Source of the DNA: Mucidula mucida
Taxonomy: Eukaryota > Basidiomycota > Agaricomycetes > Agaricales > Physalacriaceae
Reading direction: 5' to 3'
NCBI GenBank assembly: GCA_015501055.1
Contig: JADNYV010000003.1
Location: forward strand, 248,001 to 312,000
DNA length: 64,000 nt
Below are positions 35,423-48,693 of this stretch, piece after piece. Every line of letters starts with the position of its first letter. The stretch's first letter is position 1. The notes beneath the pieces were generated by a model. That model was given only the letters and a program-made list of their open reading frames with translations. It was not told the DNA's origin and made no database searches. Made by a program: the position numbers and the translations under genes.

Positions 35423-36736
35423 TTATACAATCTGTTCCATAGCTTTAGTTCTGATTCCCCAGACAGGGAAATGAGAAGGATCTTCCAACCAACATTCGAG
35501 TACCAGCCGATGCTCCAGGGGCCCTCCTGTCCTATGCTCCATCCCCTTCTGTGCATACAGCTTGAACATATCAATATCTTCCAGTGCGGCATAGCACATC
35601 GCCATGTCGTCAGTGTGCTTCCGAGACTCGAAAAGCTGAAGGCCCTCGCTCTCCCGTATTTGAAGAGCCCGCTCCGACAGGTTGATCAAGTAATCATCTG
35701 GCATGCCGCGCGAAGAACACCAGGATTCAAACTTGGGTAGCCTTCTCATGATGTTCCGAAGTTCACGGCGCGCTTTGTTGCTCCGTTCGTGGTCCGGTTG
35801 ACTGCATGTCGGACAAAGGCAATCAAAGCCGTATAGCGACGCTAACTTGTCGCGCCTCCGCCGATAATCGACGCATGAATCGATGTACTGTATAGTGATC
35901 TCCTCTCCAGAGGCAATCGGGCGTACGGCCTCAAGCGTGAGCATCAAGGTCTTCGGGTCCCATTTCCATTGCGCATTAGGAGAACAACTAAAGTCTGGCT
36001 CAGTAAACAGGACAAGAAGTGGATGATATCCTACACACCTGTGATTGACACGACTAAAGTCAAGGAATACGGCATGATGACCCAAAGCGCCTTCCTCTGT
36101 GATGAGCTCTATCTCGATCGCGTTTGTCTGCATGATCCCTTCAGTCTCCCGATCATATTCGGAACGCTTCGAGTTGGCGAGCCCAAGAAATTTCTCTTTC
36201 TCTAGGTTCCCTAAGAGCGTGGATACATCCCCAAATGTTCGTGCTACAATTAGCACCGGGTGCTCCGACGAAAGTATGCTTCCAGGAGCAGTGGCACGAC
36301 AAGTAAATGCTCCAAGGCCTTTGTGGCCTGCGGGACGGATGACGAACGCGCTCGGATGATGCTCTGTAGAGGCATCCGGATACGTCGAGGGTATAAGCTG
36401 ACTGATGTCGCGTCGTAGAAAAGTGGCGCAAGTAAAGTTGTTGAAATGAATGTTCTTGCAAACATAGGATGATCGTTCTACGACCGGAGAAGAGTAAATG
36501 CGATCCCGTGAGTATACCCCAGCCGGGGGGTTAGAAGAATGAGAAAAAGTAGAGCGGCCCATCACAGAAGTGGCTGGTGAAGCAAAAGTGAATGAGTAGC
36601 ATTCGCCATGAACCGGCCTTATAAACCTCGCGATCAACTGCGTAAGCCAACTCAAAGCGTTTCGAATCACAATGGCGTCGAAAACATCCGATTCACATAA
36701 CACAAAGGCGCGATCACCGTTCATCTGGCGCACCAA
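35423..36736 (-). CDS. SET-domain protein (SMYD-like lysine methyltransferase)
   Basis: A predicted protein-lysine methyltransferase. The SET domain starts with FVIRPAGHKGLGAFTCRATA and GSILSSEHPVLIV. The cofactor motif NHSCSPNAQW forms only when a 51-nt intron (35988-36038) is removed. The intron length is a multiple of three and it has no stop, so the open frame runs straight through it. After GEEITIQYIDSCVDYRRRRD comes the post-SET Cys cluster YGFDCLCPTCSQPDHERS. The C-terminal half (GLQLFESRKHTDDMAMCYAA) is helical, as in the SMYD/SET5-like group. The MYND finger of true SMYD proteins is not seen. The start at 36736 is uncertain: the first 100 residues look poorly conserved, and translation may begin further in. 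The histone or other target is unknown. Confidence 0.8.
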   Translation of the reverse strand: MVRQMNGDRAFVLCESDVFDAIVIRNALSWLTQLIARFIRPVHGECYSFTFASPATSVMGRSTFSHSSNPPAGVYSRDRIYSSPVVERSSYVCKNIHFNNFTCATFLRRDISQLIPSTYPDASTEHHPSAFVIRPAGHKGLGAFTCRATAPGSILSSEHPVLIVARTFGDVSTLLGNLEKEKFLGLANSKRSEYDRETEGIMQTNAIEIELITEEGALGHHAVFLDFSRVNHRCVGYHPLLVLFTEPDFSCSPNAQWKWDPKTLMLTLEAVRPIASGEEITIQYIDSCVDYRRRRDKLASLYGFDCLCPTCSQPDHERSNKARRELRNIMRRLPKFESWCSSRGMPDDYLINLSERALQIRESEGLQLFESRKHTDDMAMCYAALEDIDMFKLYAQKGMEHRTGGPLEHRLVLECWLEDPSHFPVWGIRTKAMEQIV

Positions 36737-37115
36737 TCATAATCATGACACGAGTTTGAGGTGCACGCCTTCGCAATGAGGCAAACGATTGAAAGGCGTC
36801 CGTTGTTTTGCATCAGCGGAGAGAGCCGGGATGTGACAAAGACTCAAAGACTAACCGGTAAGTAGCCAACAGGAAGAGGACATTCTTCGAGGCACGGTTA
36901 AGTCAACACTCTCAATGCTCTTTTGGATGAACGGCACTCGTCAAGGTCGTCACACAAAAGTTGACCGCGTTGTCGAAATTGGCCTTCAAGTCCCGAAGGC
37001 ATTCTCCGTTACGACAGCAGTCTCCGAGTGAAGACGATACTTTGTTCGGACTTCCAATGGTACACACCCTGGACGAATGTGAGTCTCACAGCCCGCCGAT
37101 GGCCAAGTTGGATGC
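36737..37115. other. Intergenic region between SET gene and F-box-like orphan
   Basis: About 380 bp between the start of the SET gene and the 3' end of the orphan gene, both on the minus strand. I see no open frame of interest, repeat or RNA gene. Confidence 0.5.
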
Positions 37116-38050
37116 CTACCGTCCAACGTTGCCTTGAAGATTGACAATGAACTCTCCCATTCTCCAAAGGGGACCTTCTTCGCTAGCATCACGATCCCGA
37201 AAGGGCTCTGTATCATAAAGAAAGACCAGTCGTCTATCGTCATGAACCATGCAATTGACAATCGCATCCCTTGTCGGCATAGGATCCACAAGGAAAATGA
37301 ACAGGATGATGAAAACCTCCATATTACAACAGTGGTCGAGAATGTATTCCACTGCACGAGACACCTTTGAAGCTCTACGCGGGTCAATCGGCTCTGCGTG
37401 CGCTCGGACGTCTACGGAAAGATGACTGAGAGACGTGAGGAGCTCAAAGCCCCGCCACGTCGTCCAATCCACCCAATCGTTGAGTACGGTAAGATGAGTC
37501 ACGGACGCGTATAATGGTAACTGAAAGTTTGGGTAGAAGAGGTGGATTGTGGGAGGGAAGTAGACAGTGAAGTTCTTGGGACAGATTCCGGACATGACCG
37601 ATTGAAAGGCGCCTGATGTATAGCAAGTCGCAAGAGTCGGAACCGGCAAATGTTCCGCGGGTACAAAGTATATGGAGAGGTGTGTAATTCTTCCACATAT
37701 CTTGAGTATTTTGATGGCGCGGTCAATCTGGCAATGGACGTCAACGCTGAACGAGACAGACTTGACATGAGTCCGGTAGAAATCAGGACTTTTTGAGGAC
37801 TCGAGAGTGCGTAGGAACAGGCGAGTCGTGGACCGTCGAAGAAGCTTGACTGATCCGTAGAGTACAGGGTCAATCCTGGGGATCAAGAGCCTGAGGCGCC
37901 CGTAAGGACAAGTACCAAGAGTACGCACCATTCGCGAACCAAACTAGACACCAGGGTCAAATTGAAGGCGATCTGCTTGTCAATGCGTGCAGAATACTCT
38001 AACACGTCTCTGAGGACGTCGAGAGGAAGCGCGACGGCTTTGGTGGACAT
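37116..38050 (-). CDS. F-box-like orphan protein of the Agaricomycete-expanded family
   Basis: A soluble protein of about 290 residues with no catalytic motif. The first exon (start 38050) reads LPLDVLRDVLEYSARIDKQI then LTLVSSLVREW. After a 50-nt intron it continues IDPVLYGSVKLLRRSTTRLF. This leader, LP-x-E/DVLR-x-(I/V)LE followed by VSR-x-VR-x-W and a (I/V)xP-x-LY motif, is that of the large F-box-like families of mushrooms. The rest shows weak leucine-rich-like strands (ASVTHLTVLNDWVDW, LTSLSHLSVDVRAH) and ends in VNLQGNVGR. Members may act as substrate adaptors for ubiquitin ligases, but this is inference. The family is known for rapid gain and loss, so the gene may be lineage specific. 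Confidence 0.68.
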
Positions 38051-38624
38051 GACAAACTGGCGAATGAATCAACACATGCCATAGAGGAGACGCAAATAGA
38101 AATACCCTCACAATCTAAGGCGCCTTATAGATGGGGATCTCTCTCGTCTCGGAGAATATGGCGGTGGAGAAGAAAAACATTGAGCCCATCGAGCAACGGG
38201 CGCATAGGATATGTAAACACATCATGTCCCTGTCAGTGGTCATGAGCGCGCGGAGTCCGTGGAGAAACATTTGTCATGCCTGTACGAGCAGTACTAAAGT
38301 GTGCATCATGTTGCCTGATTCCAGACGGTTTCATCTTCAACTATTCTAGCACACAGTCAACTTTTTCCGGCAGAAGAGATATAGACGCTGACTTGGTCGA
38401 ATAGGGCGAAATTAAGAGGTCAGAATTGTCCTCTCGAGCATGACCAGCTCCACACCAATACGGCAATGTATCGGTGAGGTCCTTGCTGCAGTGTCTTGAA
38501 TTGGTCTTGAATGCTTCGTGACGGTGAAAGGTTCAATAAGGATTTTAAGCGTCCGCTCTGTAGCCCTGAATAGTGCCGCGCTGCTACAGATGGATTGTAT
38601 CTACAGCTACATCGTCGAAAAGAA
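38051..38624. other. Intergenic region between the F-box-like orphan and the epimerase pseudogene
   Basis: About 570 bp. Small open frames at 38131-38349 (plus) and 38420-38644 (minus) have no recognisable product; the latter overlaps the end of the epimerase remains. Nothing else was seen. Confidence 0.45.
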
Positions 38625-40102
38625 CTAGAAAACGGAGAATGCATATGTGGTACTCCACAAATACGTTCTCTCTGAATGGTCTGAGCGGGTACTACGTTTG
38701 AGCACAGACGACGGATGGTGTGGAGGGCTCACATATTTGGTCAATTCCCCATTCCGGCGTGTTTATAGCATCCAAGTAACCCATGAATTCAAGCGCAACG
38801 GCGCCGGATTAGGTGTAATTTAGTAAGGGACCGCCATGAACTACCTTCCGAGGTTGCATCAACAAACCTAACCAGTACGCAGAGAACACATGGACATTTG
38901 GTTGATCAGTAGAGATATCGAGACTAGGGCTTCGGATCAGTTAAAAGGGGAGCGCCAGCGCAACATCGGTACCGAATCCCAGAAAGGTTACTCCAAAGTG
39001 AGGTCTTGAGTTCATTCTTGCCCAGAAACGCAGATGTGTTAGCGCCGGTATAGACCCACGAATGATCAAAGCCGTAACATCCTTTGATGGTGAATGGGAC
39101 TAAGACTACGGGCGGAGAGATCTCACCAGTTCCACACAAGTCTTTTGTGGCGTTCCAGTTTTCACCAATCAGACGGCCATCCCTGAAGTCGAACATTGGA
39201 TCATGCTCCACATTGATGAAGTCGCCGGTGGGTATTGAGTCTCCGTCAATTTCGATAACCTTGTCGCCGTCGATACGAAGATAGTGGTTGAGTACATCAG
39301 TACTATCGTTTTGATACGCGTCGAGATTCCTTGCGCAACACATAAGCATAAGTCAGCAATCCCAGTAGAATGCAAACCAGTAGATGTGTTGTGTGACCAT
39401 GATTGGAGTCCTCTCTGTAGCATAAGCCCAAACATCAGAATGTAGTAAGCTGTGATTTGCAACGGAGTGGCGCGCCTAGTGAGAAATCAACAACTATCAG
39501 ACCGTCAGGAACAAGGACTTTACGAAGACAGTGACGTTTCCGGGAAATCCTTCATCGGCTGGGTCAAGGTGGGTATATGTCACCGAAGTGGATGTTTTCT
39601 CGACAATCGTCCAATTTCGTCGATCCCACCCGTACAGACCTCCGTGAATGGTTTGCTGTAGACTGCCTGAGCCCTGGAGAAATGCAACGCAGAGAAATTC
39701 GTACTCTGCCTTTGGCAATGTAAGGATTTGAGGGAGAGCGTCAGAAAGATTACGCACCATCATGGTCATTAAGAGCTGTGTGGTAGACATTTGGACCATC
39801 TTCTTGAGGATACTTCGTAATCGGATAGAAAATGTGCCTTGACGACAGTCTAATTCCTTAGTCATACAGGAGTAGACAACAACACACCATTTTTTATTCC
39901 TACAAGTCAAAGATCTTCAGCAGTCGAACTTTGCTGTGATTGAACCATCGGGAGCAGTGAGTGTAGTCAGATCGAATGGCTACTACGGCATGAGCCAAAG
40001 AACGAGCTAGGATAAGAGCATGCGTACCCAGTCAGCGGCGTCAATGCAGCCAAAGCTACGTGTCAAGAAGCTTATGAGCGTCACGGTAGTAAGAAACAGC
40101 AT
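38625..40102 (-). pseudogene. Decayed secreted aldose 1-epimerase (galactose mutarotase)
   Basis: Parts of a basidiomycete-type secreted aldose 1-epimerase are readable in order. These are a signal peptide MLFLTTVTLISFL (start 40102), PFDLTTLTAPDGSITAKF, ITKYPQEDGPNVYHTALND, HGGLYGWDRRNWTIVEKTS, YTHLDPADEGFPGNVTV, the catalytic-region HIYWNLDAYQ (over an intron), DGDSIPTGDFINVEH, and LDISTDQPNVHVFSAYW. Two defects stand out. The block that should hold the GATLT...GRYANRI motif, with a substrate-binding Arg, is almost wholly missing and replaced by about 90 nt with stops and a frame change near 39830-39930. An in-frame TAA interrupts LLNYT|SGAVALEFMGYLDA near 38815. The C-terminal exon FVWSTTYAFSVF still reads to 38625. 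Unseen introns might explain one defect but hardly both, so I call it a pseudogene. Confidence 0.7.
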
Positions 40103-42074
40103 AGGAAACTAAATGAGGTCCAGCCCGTTGCCTTCCAGCGTATAAGTCGTCGAAGGCGTTCACGCGCACTATTGAAAACATGTGCAGACGAGTCATGGGG
40201 CCCGCCTCTTACCTCGACTGGGGGGGAGAGTAGTAAGCGGCGGATGGCAGACCGGCGCTAGATGATGAAGGAATATGAGGGGTTATTATTGTCCAGGTAC
40301 TCAGGCGGTGCTCGTTCAATGCAGAATAGGCACAATGGGATGGGATGAGTACCGATGAATATAATGGTCGTTTTTCAATTCACCGCTTGCAGCTCGCGTA
40401 CCAGGCCCGGGACTCGGAGTCGAAAGTCTTTGATCCGCTATAGAGCTTTCAAGAGCAATGATGAATTCAAAGGAAGCTACTCAGCGTGAGTATGACAGAA
40501 CGACCATGTAATTATGTGTGCCGTGGTAGTGGTCCTTGTAGGCGTTCAACGTACAAGCGTTAACGCGTCAACCAACGTCACGTGTGCGATTTGTCTCCTC
40601 CACTGAGGGCCGTGAGGCCACTGGCAGTGAATGTTATGCTTTTCCGCCATCGTCCCAATTTGAAGGCTCGTACTTGTCCATTCCTCGCCTGGTCCTCGAT
40701 ATTTACTTCCACTAATCCTACTAGAGTTATCTGCCACTTTCTAGGATCATTCCTCCAAGTTGTATCTTCTAGTCCGAAATCTCACGGTCCTGCGACACTA
40801 GATGGTCTCATCTGGGGCGTGCGAGAGAGGCTTGGACATCAGTGGCAGTCATCACATCAATTATACATGTGTATGTGTGGCGCCCACGTCAATGCTGGGT
40901 GCGTGCTTGAGGAAGATCCGCTTCGATGACCTCCGGAGCGGCCGTGATTGGCAGGGTGACTTACCTGACAACACGCCGTGCCAACAGTCGGTGTCCACAT
41001 GAATCCGTCCTCCGACAGCAATGGCAACAATTCATCTGACACGCCATGTATTCATGGGACACCCTACTGGAGGATGCTCAACATTGAGCAATATCCTCCC
41101 CTAGATTTAGCGCTAAGTTTTGATTGACTACCAGTGCTTCTCTACCGATGCCGACTCAATCCGACCGCATTAAAACCCACGATTACAAAATTGCCGCTAT
41201 CCGCTTGCTCTGTCCTTCTGTGCCCTGCACCGCTTTGCACATGCTTTATCTCGTGGCCACACAAATCACATCCACTGACATCTGTCCCCACTGATAACAG
41301 TTCAGAATTAGAGACGGATCGTGGCGGGGGCAAACATGTCCCGTCCGCCCTGTATCAATCTGTCGTTGGCGACGCCTCTTCTTTTGTACAACGGGCGCGA
41401 GGAACGAGCGCCCTACCAAACGTCATACAGTGCATATCGAACTCAGCAAGAGTATTATTCATGTACCACTTCCTTGTCGGACTCCTCATCTTTTCATAGG
41501 CATGGAAAGGTGAGATAGAGATGTGTAAACGCCATATGCTCCAGGGCATGACAACTTGGAGACAGACACTTGCTCCGAGACCGGCTTGTCCAGCTGCACA
41601 TTAGGTACGACGTGCATGCACATGAGACTTGACCGTTTACTGACATTTACTCCAGCTCGCTATTTCGCACGAGGTCCTATCTTTAGTCAATACCCCGCGG
41701 TGGCTCGCGCTCGGGCGGTCCTTTTGAGGCCCAAAGGCTGAATACTTCGGAGAGGAACGAGCGAAAGATCGTCTTTGAAGCATTGCCATACGTTTCTACG
41801 TCCCCACAACATAGGGTGAGAACAGGCCCAAACTTCATTCGACTCAGGTCTTCGTACACAATCTCGGACAGGATCTGCGATCCGTGTGTGGTCTGGATTG
41901 AATCCGATGCATTTGATGGGTTCCGAAGTGAACCACGTTACCCGAACAGGCAGGTTCAGTTCCCGGTTGACGTCCACGATAGAATTTGGCTTATCGCATG
42001 TGGAAGCTTTCAGATGGTACAAGAAGCCTGCAGTGGCAGCTTCCCATCTCTTTAAGTCTTTCCTGCCTTCAGCC
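40103..42074. other. 2-kb region without a recognised gene
   Basis: The largest gap of the window. Open frames at 40582-40929 and 41134-41499 (plus) and 41687-42169 (minus, 160 codons) match no family I know. The last overlaps the first exon of the OPT gene on the other strand. A near-perfect inverted repeat lies at 41069-41081/41084-41099. The region also has to hold the OPT promoter. No transposon ends or tRNA were recognised. Confidence 0.45.
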
Positions 42075-45000
42075 ATGTCCGCCTTCGTGGACGATAAGCG
42101 CTCTGCCAGCGCCTCCAATGTCGGCGGCGACCACGAAAAGGTGATAGGTACATCATCCTCACTGGTCATTTTGACTCGCTATCTGTCCTGACACGATGTG
42201 GCAGACATTGAAGCCGTAGCACTGCCGGATTTCGATGATCCCAACATCGACAAGGATGCTGCTATCGCTGGAGTGTTAGGTTTGTCCTTAGCTCTTCCTC
42301 GCTGTTCTTTTCAGAAGCTGACTTCATCAATCGACAGAGGACGATTCTCCCTACCCCGAGGTCCGCTCGGCTGTCGCCAACACCGACGACCCCTCCATTC
42401 CCGTCAGTACCTTCCGGTCGTGGTTCCTCGGTATCATCTGGGCCATTGTTATTCCGGTATGATGTTCTGTCTGCTCTTCGACGCAAGCTTTCAACCCATC
42501 GTTGTAGGGTCTCAACCAATTCTTCTTCTTCCGTTACCCATCGGTCACCGTCACTGGTATTGTCGCCCAGCTGCTCGTGTTTCCCATCGGTCGAGCGTGG
42601 GCTCGAGTCGTCCCTCGTTGGAAGATTTTCGGTATCTCGCTGAATCCTGGCCCCTTCACCATCAAAGAACATGTATGTCGTCTTCGTTCTAATTTTACTT
42701 ATGACTGTGGCACTCAACGGTAGAAAAATAGGTCTTGATCACCATTATGGCTTCTGTGGGTGCCACAAGTGCTTATGCGACCGATATCGTCGCTGTGCAA
42801 AGAGTGTACTACAACCAGAACTATAATTTTGGTTACCAATGGATGGTGGTCATGTCCACGCAACTCATCGGGTTTTCTATTGGTGGTATTGCGCGCCGAT
42901 TCCTCGTGCAGCCTCCATCCATGAGTGAGTGTGCCCTATCCTGTCGATGTAACAAGACACTCACACTACTAACAGTCTGGCCTGCGAACTTGGTGACTTG
43001 TGCCTTGTTCAACACGCTGCATGCTCAGACGTACGCGGGTGTCGGCAACCGTGGCGGTATCTCACGAGAGCGCTTCTTCGCCTGCGCATTCGCGGGTTCG
43101 TTCTGCTGGTATTTCTTACCAGGCTACCTCTTCCAGGCTCTCAGTTACTTCTCGTGGGTATGCTGGATTGCGCCAGATAACGTGCCCGTGAACCAGATGT
43201 TTGGCTACGTCCATGGCATGGGTATGAGTCTCATTACGTTCGACTGGGCTCAGGTAAGCTGCTACGATCCACCCTCATCGTCTCTTCCCATCCCAACTCA
43301 CTGATAATTAGATTGCGTATATCGGGTCTCCGCTCGCCACGCCTTGGTGGGCGGAAGCAAACATTTTCGTTGGCTTCGTATTCTTCTTCTGGGTATTGAC
43401 ACCGGCACTTTACGTATGTCTCATCTTGCGCCACATCGTGTGATGCTAACTACAAAATCCTAGTATTCGAACGCATGGGTACGTCTATTTGAACTGTTCC
43501 GATCCGTTCATTTCTTATTGACACGCTGAAAACGATTAGGACAGCATGTACATGCCGTGAGTATCACATTGTCCAGGCCTTCCATTGCGCCGATAATTTG
43601 CTTCTGGAAATTGACGAAGTCTAACAGAATTTCTTCCCGTGGCTCGTACACAAATACTGGCGCCGCGTACGACGTTTCGAAGATTGTCAACCCCGACGCC
43701 ACTTTCAATGAGGATGCCTACAAGGCGTATAGTCCGCTCTTCCTATCGACGACGTTTGCTATCTCGTATGGATTGTCCTTCGCGAGTATCACGGCAACCC
43801 TCACTCATGCTTTGTGAGTTTTTACGGATATCTGTCTCTTGGCAGGCACTGATGTATGCGCAGCTTGTACTTCCGCAAGCAAATTTACACGCAGGCGCGT
43901 CGTGCCATGCACGAACAACCAGATGTCCATGCCAGGCTCATGTCTCAATATCCTCAAGTCCCCGAGTGGTGGTACGCCATCATCTTCTGTAAGTTTGATG
44001 TTTTCGATTCCCCACACGGCTGACAATGATGTAGTGGCTATGTTCGCCTTTGGTGTGATTTCAATTGAATGCTGGGATGTGAAATTCCCCGTGTAAGTCT
44101 TTCTTGTGGCGCACTTTTCCCCCATTCCTTATCTCTGAATTCTCAGGCAATACTTCATTCTTGCTCTTGTCATCGCCTTTGTATATGTGATTCCCATCGG
44201 CATGATCCAAGCTATCACGAACCAGCAGGTGGGATTGAACGTCATTACCGAGCTGATTATCGGTTATGCACTTCCTGGACGGCCGGTCGCGATGATGATG
44301 TTCAAGACGTGGGGATACATCACTATGGCACAGGCATTGACGTTTACCTCCGACTTTAAACTGGGTCACTACATGAAGATTCCTCCGCGTTCCATGTTCA
44401 CTGCGCAGGTCATCGCTACGGTCATCGCTGGAACGACGCAACTGGGCGTTCAAGCCTGGATGTTCACCAACATTGAGAACCTTTGCTCACCCGACCAGAA
44501 GAACGGCTTCATTTGTCCTTCGACCGAAGTCTTTGGGACGGCGAGCATTATCTGGGGTGTTATTGGACCTGCTCGGCAATTCTCGCAAGGACAGGTCTAC
44601 TACGCCCTTGTGTTCTTCTTCCTCATTGGTTTCATCTGTCCGGTCATTGCCTATTTCGTAGGGCGCAGGTTCCCGAATACGTTCATCCGATACCTCAAGT
44701 ACGTTCCCAACTTGACAAGCTCCTCTGAGTAGTACTGAATAATGTTCTAGCTTCCCCGTCATCTTTTCGGGAACAGGGTACATTCCTCCTGCATCAGCTG
44801 TCAACTATGTTCCTTGGGCCATTGTTGGATTCATCTTTCAATACGCGATCCGTCGCAGACACTTTTCATGGTGGACAAAGTACAACTACGTCTTGTCTGC
44901 GGCGATGGATGCTGGGGTCGCCATTTCGGCAGTCGTCATCTTCTTTTGTTTGCAGTATCCGATGAACGGTGCCATTGGTCTCAATTCTGTCCAAGTAGGC

Positions 45001-45147
45001 AATTTCTAGTCTTTATGGTGGCTTGTCTAATCGTCCCAACAGAAATGGTGGGGAAATACTGTGCCATTCAATACGGCCGACGCGTTGGGAACACCGATGA
45101 AGTTTGTAGCCGAGGGAGACTTCTTTGGCCCGCGAACGTGGGCGTAG
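42075..45147 (+). CDS. Small oligopeptide transporter, OPT family
   Basis: A plasma-membrane proton-coupled importer of tetra- or pentapeptides or glutathione-like compounds. The start at 42075 ([20 protein letters not shown]) gives a polar tail and acidic stretch [20 protein letters not shown] before [20 protein letters not shown]. The family hallmark [20 protein letters not shown] is complete, as is the later GISRERFF. About 14 hydrophobic segments can be followed across many short introns ([70 protein letters not shown]). The C-terminus ends [20 protein letters not shown] and [10 protein letters not shown] with the stop at 45145-45147. Length and motifs fit a full fungal OPT of about 780 residues. 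No lesion seen. The exact peptide substrate is not predictable. Confidence 0.93.
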
Positions 45148-45422
45148 GATGGGGTTTAGCTGCAGATTTAGTCGTGTACATATGTATATTTGCGATCGAA
45201 ACGAAGTCAATGTTTCAACTGTGTGGCGCTCTGAGTCCTATACACACCCCAAGATGACCATAAAATCCGAGTAAAAATACATGGTGTTGTGAGATTTGAA
45301 AGTGACTAGCTGTGACTGTCGTGTAGAATAGAGAGATGGGCGAAGTGGTCATTATATGGTAGGCCGTAAAACATGACACAGGGATGGAATGCGACGGAAC
45401 ATTAGTGGACAGTTTTGACAAA

Positions 45423-46091
45423 TTATTTGCGTGTTGCTCGCCGTATCAGACTCGCCAGGATGAGGGTCCCGACAGCAGCAGCACCACCGACAAGTGCCAT
45501 ACCAATGTATCCCTCTGTAAAGGGATAAACGACAGGACCGTGAAAGGGCGAGCTGACGTACCGCGAGCAACACCTTGGTCAATAAGTTGGGACAGACTTT
45601 GCGCCTGCATATTCGTTGGCTCCTTCTCCATTAACAGCCCTACAAATATGGATGTCGAGTGAGCGAACGGCAGCGCAGAACAAGGGCGTACCGTTAAATT
45701 TCTTGGCCTCGTCAAAGTTGCCCATCTTGTAGTGGCCCAGAGCGAGATAATATAGACACTCCCTTCTTCGTGTGGGCTCGGCACGGTACAAATCTTTGCT
45801 GCGAGTCAGCACGGAGACAAGGAGGCAACGGGTCGGGAACGGCGCACCTTGCAGTAGTCGTACGCCCTCTACTTGGTGCTCTCTCATGGGGCTCTTCACC
45901 AATCCCCAAGCATAGTTGAACTTTGTCTGGACAGTAACATGTGCCTGGGCGAGTTCCTTCTCGTATTGTAGTCGCAGCACCTAACCACCGTCAACAGCGA
46001 GCAACGACGTTTATATTGAGAGGCGCACCTCGAGCTCGTCGTATGCAAGTGAAACCTCGGCGTCGGCAGCGTAAGGAAGATCAGTGGTCAT
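45423..46091 (-). CDS. FIS1: Mitochondrial fission protein Fis1
   Basis: A tail-anchored outer-membrane protein that recruits the fission machinery to mitochondria and peroxisomes. The first exon (start 46091) has [20 protein letters not shown]. The TPR-like helical bundle follows: [53 protein letters not shown], and [18 protein letters not shown]. The C-terminal exon gives the membrane anchor [20 protein letters not shown] followed by the basic tail RRATRK, with the stop at 45423. About 150 residues in five exons; all conserved Fis1 features are present. It lies head to head with DPM3. Confidence 0.94.
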
Positions 46092-46149
46092 CGTGCAAAG
46101 CAAGGTACAGGTGGTGGCTGTGCAAGCTCTTTTCGCAAACACGTCCACG
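46092..46149. promoter_or_regulatory. 58-bp divergent gap between FIS1 and DPM3
   Basis: The two start codons point away from each other with only 58 bp between them, so a shared bidirectional promoter or overlapping 5' leaders are unavoidable. No TATA box was seen. Confidence 0.55.
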
Positions 46150-46437
46150 ATGGCAAGGGCACACCGTCTCGGTCTCCTCAGTCTTTTTGGCACCGTCCTC
46201 TATTTCCTCGTCCTTTTCCAATATTTATCAGTCCCGCTCGTCGAGGATGACGTCGTGCAACAAATCATACCAGTCGTGCCCTGGTGGCTGCTGGTTTCCT
46301 TCGGCTCATATTCCCTCTGGTCGCTGGGATGGGGATTGTGGACATTTAGGGACTGTCCAGAGGCGTATACAGAGCTCATGACCGAGATTTCTCGAGCCAA
46401 ACTTGACCTGCGCGCCAAAGGAATCAGTGTTGATTAA
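46150..46437 (+). CDS. DPM3: Dolichol-phosphate mannosyltransferase subunit 3
   Basis: A small ER membrane protein that tethers the DPM1 catalytic subunit, which makes Dol-P-Man for N-glycosylation and GPI anchors. I chose the start at 46150 (MARAHRLGLLSLFGTVLYFL) because it begins right before the first membrane helix; an in-frame Met at 46084 would add 22 unlikely residues and overlap FIS1. Two membrane segments are visible (GLLSLFGTVLYFLVLFQYL and VPWWLLVSFGSYSLWSLGW). The conserved C-terminus is FRDCPEAYTELMTEISRAKL then DLRAKGISVD. It is a single exon of 95 codons, the usual DPM3 size. Confidence 0.93.
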   Translation: MARAHRLGLLSLFGTVLYFLVLFQYLSVPLVEDDVVQQIIPVVPWWLLVSFGSYSLWSLGWGLWTFRDCPEAYTELMTEISRAKLDLRAKGISVD

Positions 46438-46640
46438 TGTACGCGTTTGATACATTCTCGCTTTAATGTTGACAATTAACACTGCAAGTAGCTATATTCA
46501 CTAGCAGTACGGAAGCTGTACTTTTTGAGGCGGCGAGAGAGCAGACAGTAATCAGGAAATATATGGGATTGATTGACCAAGAGCAAGTGACACGTTGATA
46601 CGAAGCAAAGAAACATACAGTGAGACAGCAATACACTAAA

Positions 46641-48693
<2,053 letters not shown>

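Noticed and set aside
41134..41499. 121-codon open frame with Ser/Leu-rich product in the 2-kb gap
   Set aside because: No domain, no splice partner and an opposing frame on the other strand; probably chance.
43805..44453. Minus-strand frames across the OPT gene (106 and 130 codons)
   Set aside because: Antisense shadows of well-supported OPT exons.
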